In this document: positions 22,732 through 25,872 of the stretch, one piece after another
How the letters are laid out: every line of letters starts with the position of its first letter
How positions within the stretch are numbered: position 1 is the first letter of the stretch
Source of the DNA: JAPLDP01 sp964628285
GTDB lineage: Bacteria; Bacteroidota; Bacteroidia; Bacteroidales; JAGONC01
Assembly: GCA_964628285.1 (NCBI GenBank)
Contig: CAZVNP010000049.1
Coordinates: 1-25,872, forward strand
DNA: 25,872 nt
Reading direction: 5' to 3'
Notes under the pieces: generated by a model
The model's database searches: none
What the model saw: only the letters and a program-made list of their open reading frames with translations
What the model was told of the DNA's origin: nothing
Program-made: the position numbers and the translations under genes

Positions 22732-24411
22732 CTACTTTGTCACCGAGAACTTCCGTGTGATGACCTTATCTCCTGCGGTAAACCTGATGACATAGAGTCC
22801 GGGCTGCAGGTGATCCGTTTTTATGGTCATGGTGTGGCTGCCAGGTGGCATGACGGCCGGTCCGCTCCGGGACATGACATTCCCGAGCAGGTTGTAAACC
22901 ACCACCCCGACCTGTTCTTCCATGGCCAGGGTGAACGGTACGTTGATATCTTCACGGGCCGGGTTGGGATAGATTGTCATGTCGTCCGGCACTGTGGTCT
23001 CAGGCACGGCATTGATATAGCCTGACTCGAACTGTGTCGTCTCGCTGTAACTGAACTGTCCGCCCTGCTTCAGCACCAACCCGTCAGAGTCAAACAACTG
23101 GTAAAAACCGAAGCCGTGATCGCAGCACATACCGTTACCACCGGCATCATACATGGTGAAAAGGAAACAATTCTGAAAAACTTCCAGGTCGAAGGTATCC
23201 TTTAGAAACTGATTGGCATGGCCCGGGAAAGGTCCGCCGGTATATAAAACGTTGCCTTCCGCATCCTTGAGATCATAGGTGGTTTCCTCGGGGTTTTCGT
23301 CGAGCCTGAAATTGAGATAGACAATGGTTGAAGCGAACTGAGCCTGCTCAAAAGAGGCCGTAATGGTGTCGTTGGCAGGGTATTGATCCGGGCTGCCGTT
23401 GGGATCGGAGGTGTAGACCTTGACCGTGTTCTCGGGCAGGATGGAAAAGGTGATGGCCGGCAGATCGACCGCTTCGGTCTGGAGGTAACCCAGGTCGCCG
23501 CTCCAGGCATAGGTGCTCAGCGGTCCGTCATTGACCTGGTAGTTGATATCGAGGGAGGTGAGGTCGGTGTTGGCATTATTACGTATGGTGACGTCCGGCG
23601 CCAGACTGCCCGTGCAATTCTCCTCATCCACATTTCCGATGGCAATGATGGAGGCATCGTTGCTGTAAGCCGCACCGAAGTCGGTGAGTTGGTTCATGGT
23701 ACCCTGGAGAACCTCCTTGGTGCTGTTGTCCTGAATGAAAACGACCAGCTCGCAGTTCTCGGCCACCCAGCCTGGGTCGAGCGAGAAGGTTTTGTTCACC
23801 ACCTGGACACTGTCGTCGGTGAAGCTGATGCTCGTGCCATATTGATTGGGCACCATCAGCCGTTCAACGTAATCCAGTTCCGTCAGGCCCTGCCAGTTCT
23901 CGGCGATATTCGATTCGGTCACCACCATATGCAGGACCATGTTGGTGTTGGTGGCTTCGGCCACTTTGGTTGCCGTCACGGTGATGTTGAAGTCGATCAG
24001 CCCTGAATTGGTTCCCTCCACGTCGAGGGTGAAGGACGAAGGGATGGCGATCCGCTGGTTGTAGCGGGGCAGGTAATAGGGATACATGCTTTGGGTGTGA
24101 TCACCGCCGACGAACTCCAGGACGCCGTCGAAATGGGCCGTGGGATAGCCCGTGAGGGCATAATAAACATCGTTGCGGTAATTGGAGTAAGTGTTGGCAT
24201 AATCGTCACCATTGTGGTATTCGATGATGCCCACCTGTTTGCCGTTGGCCACCAGGTCGTCGGCGCCAAGGGCGGCGCCGGGACAATACTGGCACCAGGT
24301 GCCCGTGCCGATCTCCACGATCACTTTGTCGCGCGGAACCTGTTGTGAATAGACCGCCGTTACAAGCAGACTGACGGCGATGAGAGCGAGTATTCTTTTC
24401 ATGATAAACAT
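22732..24411 (-). CDS. Omp28-like T9SS-sorted protein with thioredoxin-like domain
   Basis: 559 residues. An ATG at 24402 (MKRILALIAVSLLVTAVYSQ) is the likelier start of the signal peptide. The mature protein opens with a thioredoxin-fold, Omp28-related domain: VIVEIGTGTWCQYCPGAALG with Cys40-QY-Cys43, then a Y-x-N-G/D region and GYPTAHFDG (~95). Middle regions (~140-350) are beta-rich adhesion-like modules. Residues ~365-470 form another beta module containing FTMYDAGGNGMCCDHGFG. The C-terminus (MTIYPNPAREDINVPFTLAM ... PGLYVIRFTAGDKVITRKFSVTK) is a T9SS sorting domain, so it is exported to the cell surface. Redox activity is plausible from CxxC but unproven. A tandem paralogue lies directly upstream, 42 bases away. 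Confidence 0.85.
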   Translation of the reverse strand: MFIMKRILALIAVSLLVTAVYSQQVPRDKVIVEIGTGTWCQYCPGAALGADDLVANGKQVGIIEYHNGDDYANTYSNYRNDVYYALTGYPTAHFDGVLEFVGGDHTQSMYPYYLPRYNQRIAIPSSFTLDVEGTNSGLIDFNITVTATKVAEATNTNMVLHMVVTESNIAENWQGLTELDYVERLMVPNQYGTSISFTDDSVQVVNKTFSLDPGWVAENCELVVFIQDNSTKEVLQGTMNQLTDFGAAYSNDASIIAIGNVDEENCTGSLAPDVTIRNNANTDLTSLDINYQVNDGPLSTYAWSGDLGYLQTEAVDLPAITFSILPENTVKVYTSDPNGSPDQYPANDTITASFEQAQFASTIVYLNFRLDENPEETTYDLKDAEGNVLYTGGPFPGHANQFLKDTFDLEVFQNCFLFTMYDAGGNGMCCDHGFGFYQLFDSDGLVLKQGGQFSYSETTQFESGYINAVPETTVPDDMTIYPNPAREDINVPFTLAMEEQVGVVVYNLLGNVMSRSGPAVMPPGSHTMTIKTDHLQPGLYVIRFTAGDKVITRKFSVTK

Positions 24412-24453
24412 TCAGTTAAAGGATCGGTAAAAATGATGTCTTTTTATGGTGAA

Positions 24454-25872
24454 TCACCGGTTGACGAGTATTTTGGACGAATAGGTCCGCTCGCCGATCT
24501 TAACCTGGACGAAATTGATCCCCGCCGCGAGGTTTTCGTGTTTGAGCATGAAAGCATGTTCTCCGGCTGTCAGAATACCGGCATTTTGGCGGTGTACGAT
24601 CTGTCCCAAACCGTTGTATATGATGAACGACACGTTTTCATTTTCCTTGAGGGTGACGTAAAGGGTCGTACCCTCTTCACAGGGATTAGGGGAGATATGA
24701 ACGCCTTCTTCAAATACGGTCTGATCACCAATGCCGACCCAGTCCACTTCAAATTCGGCCCGTTCCATGGTGGTGAACTCGCTTCCCGAGGCGAACGCCA
24801 CACCGCCGGTAAAAGCCTCGCGCAGGGTATAATAACCGCCTTCCAGGCCGTCGCCGCCGGAGTCATAGATGGTGAACCGGTAACAATCGCTGTTATAGAG
24901 ATTAAAGGTGTCTTTGTAAACGTGATTGGGCAGGGAGAAAGGTCCGCCGGTATACCACACATAGCCGGCCGCGTCGGCGATATCATAGGTGGTCTGCTGG
25001 GGATTGGCATCGGTTTTCAGCAGCAGGGCCACACGGTAATAGGTGGTGACCTGCGTGGAGCTGAAGATTTTGGTGAGAGTGTCATTGGTGGGATTCTCAT
25101 CCTGCTCCCCGTCGGGATTCATCGTATACACCATAAAGTCGTTGGAGGGACTGGGGGTGAAGTAAATGGGGTCGAGGGTGACGGTCGTTTTATCGAGGAA
25201 GCCCAGGCTGCCGGTCCAGTCAAAATCCATGGGTTCACCGCCGATGACCATATAATGCAGGGTCAGGCTGGTGAGCTCCTGAGCACCCCAGTTCTGGAAG
25301 GTCACAATGGGTAATATCTCTCCGGTGCAATTATTATCTGGTACATCATACAGTTTGAGCATCTCCACGTCATAGTCGAAATCGGGTGTGGCCATGTTTT
25401 TTTTGGCGCCCTGCAGGATCTCTTTCGTGTCAGTGTCCTGGATGAAAGCCACCAGCTCACAGTCTTCCTTGGGCCAGGAGGCATCCATGGTAAAAGGGAG
25501 GTCGAGGGTTTGCACATCACCGCCCGAGAAATCGAGAGGCGTGCCATATTGATCGGGGACCATCAGCCTCTCGACGAAGTTGAGGTGATCCTGACCCTGC
25601 CAGTTATAGGAGATGTTCGATTGTGTCAGCACCAGATGCAGCACCATGTTCGTGCTGGTGGTGGAGGCCACCTTTGTTACGACAACGGTGGCATTATAGT
25701 TTAAGCCGGTATTGGTGAAGTCAATATCGATGGTGAACGATGAAGGGATGGCTTTACGCTGGTTGTATAAGGGAAGATAAACGGAATAATTACTTTGGTT
25801 TGTGCTGCCGCCGACATATTCCAGTACCCCGTCGAAGTGTGCCGTGGGGTACCCGGTGATGTTGTAATAGCT
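24454..25872 (-). CDS. Omp28-like T9SS-sorted protein, tandem paralogue (5' end outside the window)
   Basis: The frame stays open to the window edge; the first visible codons read SYYNITGYPTAHFDGVLEYV, aligning with ALTGYPTAHFDGVLEFV of the neighbour, so the signal peptide and CxxC region lie beyond 25872. About 472 residues are visible. Long shared blocks include NMVLHLVLTQSNISYNWQG, VERLMVPDQYGT and CELVAFIQDTDTKEILQGA. The late beta module has FTIYDSGGDGLEGGYY where the neighbour has the GMCC cysteines, so that Cys pair is missing here. It ends with a T9SS sorting domain (ISPNPCEEGTTLYVTL ... VQVKIGERTYSSKILVNR). Likely co-transcribed with the downstream copy; function unknown beyond surface export. 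Confidence 0.85.
   Translation of the reverse strand, partial: SYYNITGYPTAHFDGVLEYVGGSTNQSNYSVYLPLYNQRKAIPSSFTIDIDFTNTGLNYNATVVVTKVASTTSTNMVLHLVLTQSNISYNWQGQDHLNFVERLMVPDQYGTPLDFSGGDVQTLDLPFTMDASWPKEDCELVAFIQDTDTKEILQGAKKNMATPDFDYDVEMLKLYDVPDNNCTGEILPIVTFQNWGAQELTSLTLHYMVIGGEPMDFDWTGSLGFLDKTTVTLDPIYFTPSPSNDFMVYTMNPDGEQDENPTNDTLTKIFSSTQVTTYYRVALLLKTDANPQQTTYDIADAAGYVWYTGGPFSLPNHVYKDTFNLYNSDCYRFTIYDSGGDGLEGGYYTLREAFTGGVAFASGSEFTTMERAEFEVDWVGIGDQTVFEEGVHISPNPCEEGTTLYVTLKENENVSFIIYNGLGQIVHRQNAGILTAGEHAFMLKHENLAAGINFVQVKIGERTYSSKILVNR

Noticed and set aside
24433..25314. Long open frame of 293 codons on the plus strand
   Set aside because: It lies entirely opposite the Omp28-like paralogues, whose protein similarity, signal peptide and sorting domains establish the minus strand as coding. 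The plus-strand product has no recognisable domain; GC-rich codon bias leaves the complementary frame open.

Overview
The window looks like a piece of a Bacteroidota (Bacteroidetes) genome, most likely a metagenome-assembled scaffold. Reasons: several secreted proteins end in the type IX secretion (T9SS, Por) sorting domain (an YPNP motif followed by a GxYxxR/K beta-sandwich tail); several promoters match the Bacteroidetes -7 element TAnnTTTG; a DUF1573 protein and a long-form urocanase of Bacteroidetes type are present; and a 100-N scaffold gap is flanked on both sides by the same 55 bases.

Layout. 1-4.9 kb is AT-rich: the start of a secreted protein that runs off the left edge, a giant T9SS subtilisin-like protease, and a 75-aa unknown protein. 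4.9-9.9 kb is GC-richer housekeeping: ispE (isoprenoid synthesis), an LptF/LptG-type permease, tgt (tRNA queuosine), a membrane family-2 glycosyltransferase and an ECF-like sigma factor whose gene overlaps it. 10-14.9 kb is a minus-strand gene cluster: a 61-aa protein, a frameshifted nucleotidyltransferase, an aromatic-amino-acid-decarboxylase-like PLP enzyme, an M19 dipeptidase lipoprotein, a 4'-phosphopantetheinyl transferase, and a truncated DUF1573 protein joined to a scrap of a PKD/Ig-like domain. 15-16.6 kb has a GxxExxY-family (PD-(D/E)XK-like) gene packed between inverted repeat arms, then an exported MEMO-like protein. 16.7-18.8 kb is urocanate hydratase. 19.1-22.5 kb is an arsenic/metal resistance locus: permease, ArsR, mini-thioredoxin, then (after an inserted palindromic element) thioredoxin-type arsenate reductase and ACR3 arsenite pump. 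22.5-25.9 kb holds the scaffold gap and two tandem Omp28-like T9SS proteins, the second cut by the window edge.

The most interesting signal is a family of dispersed inverted-repeat elements built from a roughly 10-bp-periodic motif (CACRGAGGnn, about four units per arm). Two compact copies of about 115 bp (18.8 and 20.8 kb) share the same core. A third copy (15.04-15.50 kb) carries the GxxExxY nuclease-like gene between its arms, with the start codon inside one arm and the stop codon touching the other. This suggests an autonomous/non-autonomous pair resembling REP/RAYT or transposon/MITE systems but with a PD-(D/E)XK-type protein. That is an inference from sequence layout only.

In the ars locus, ArsR probably represses the permease-arsR-thioredoxin unit, which has a good Bacteroidetes promoter. 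The thioredoxin-like protein may support redox chemistry, ArsC reduces arsenate to arsenite, and ACR3 expels arsenite. No rRNA, tRNA or CRISPR array was recognised.
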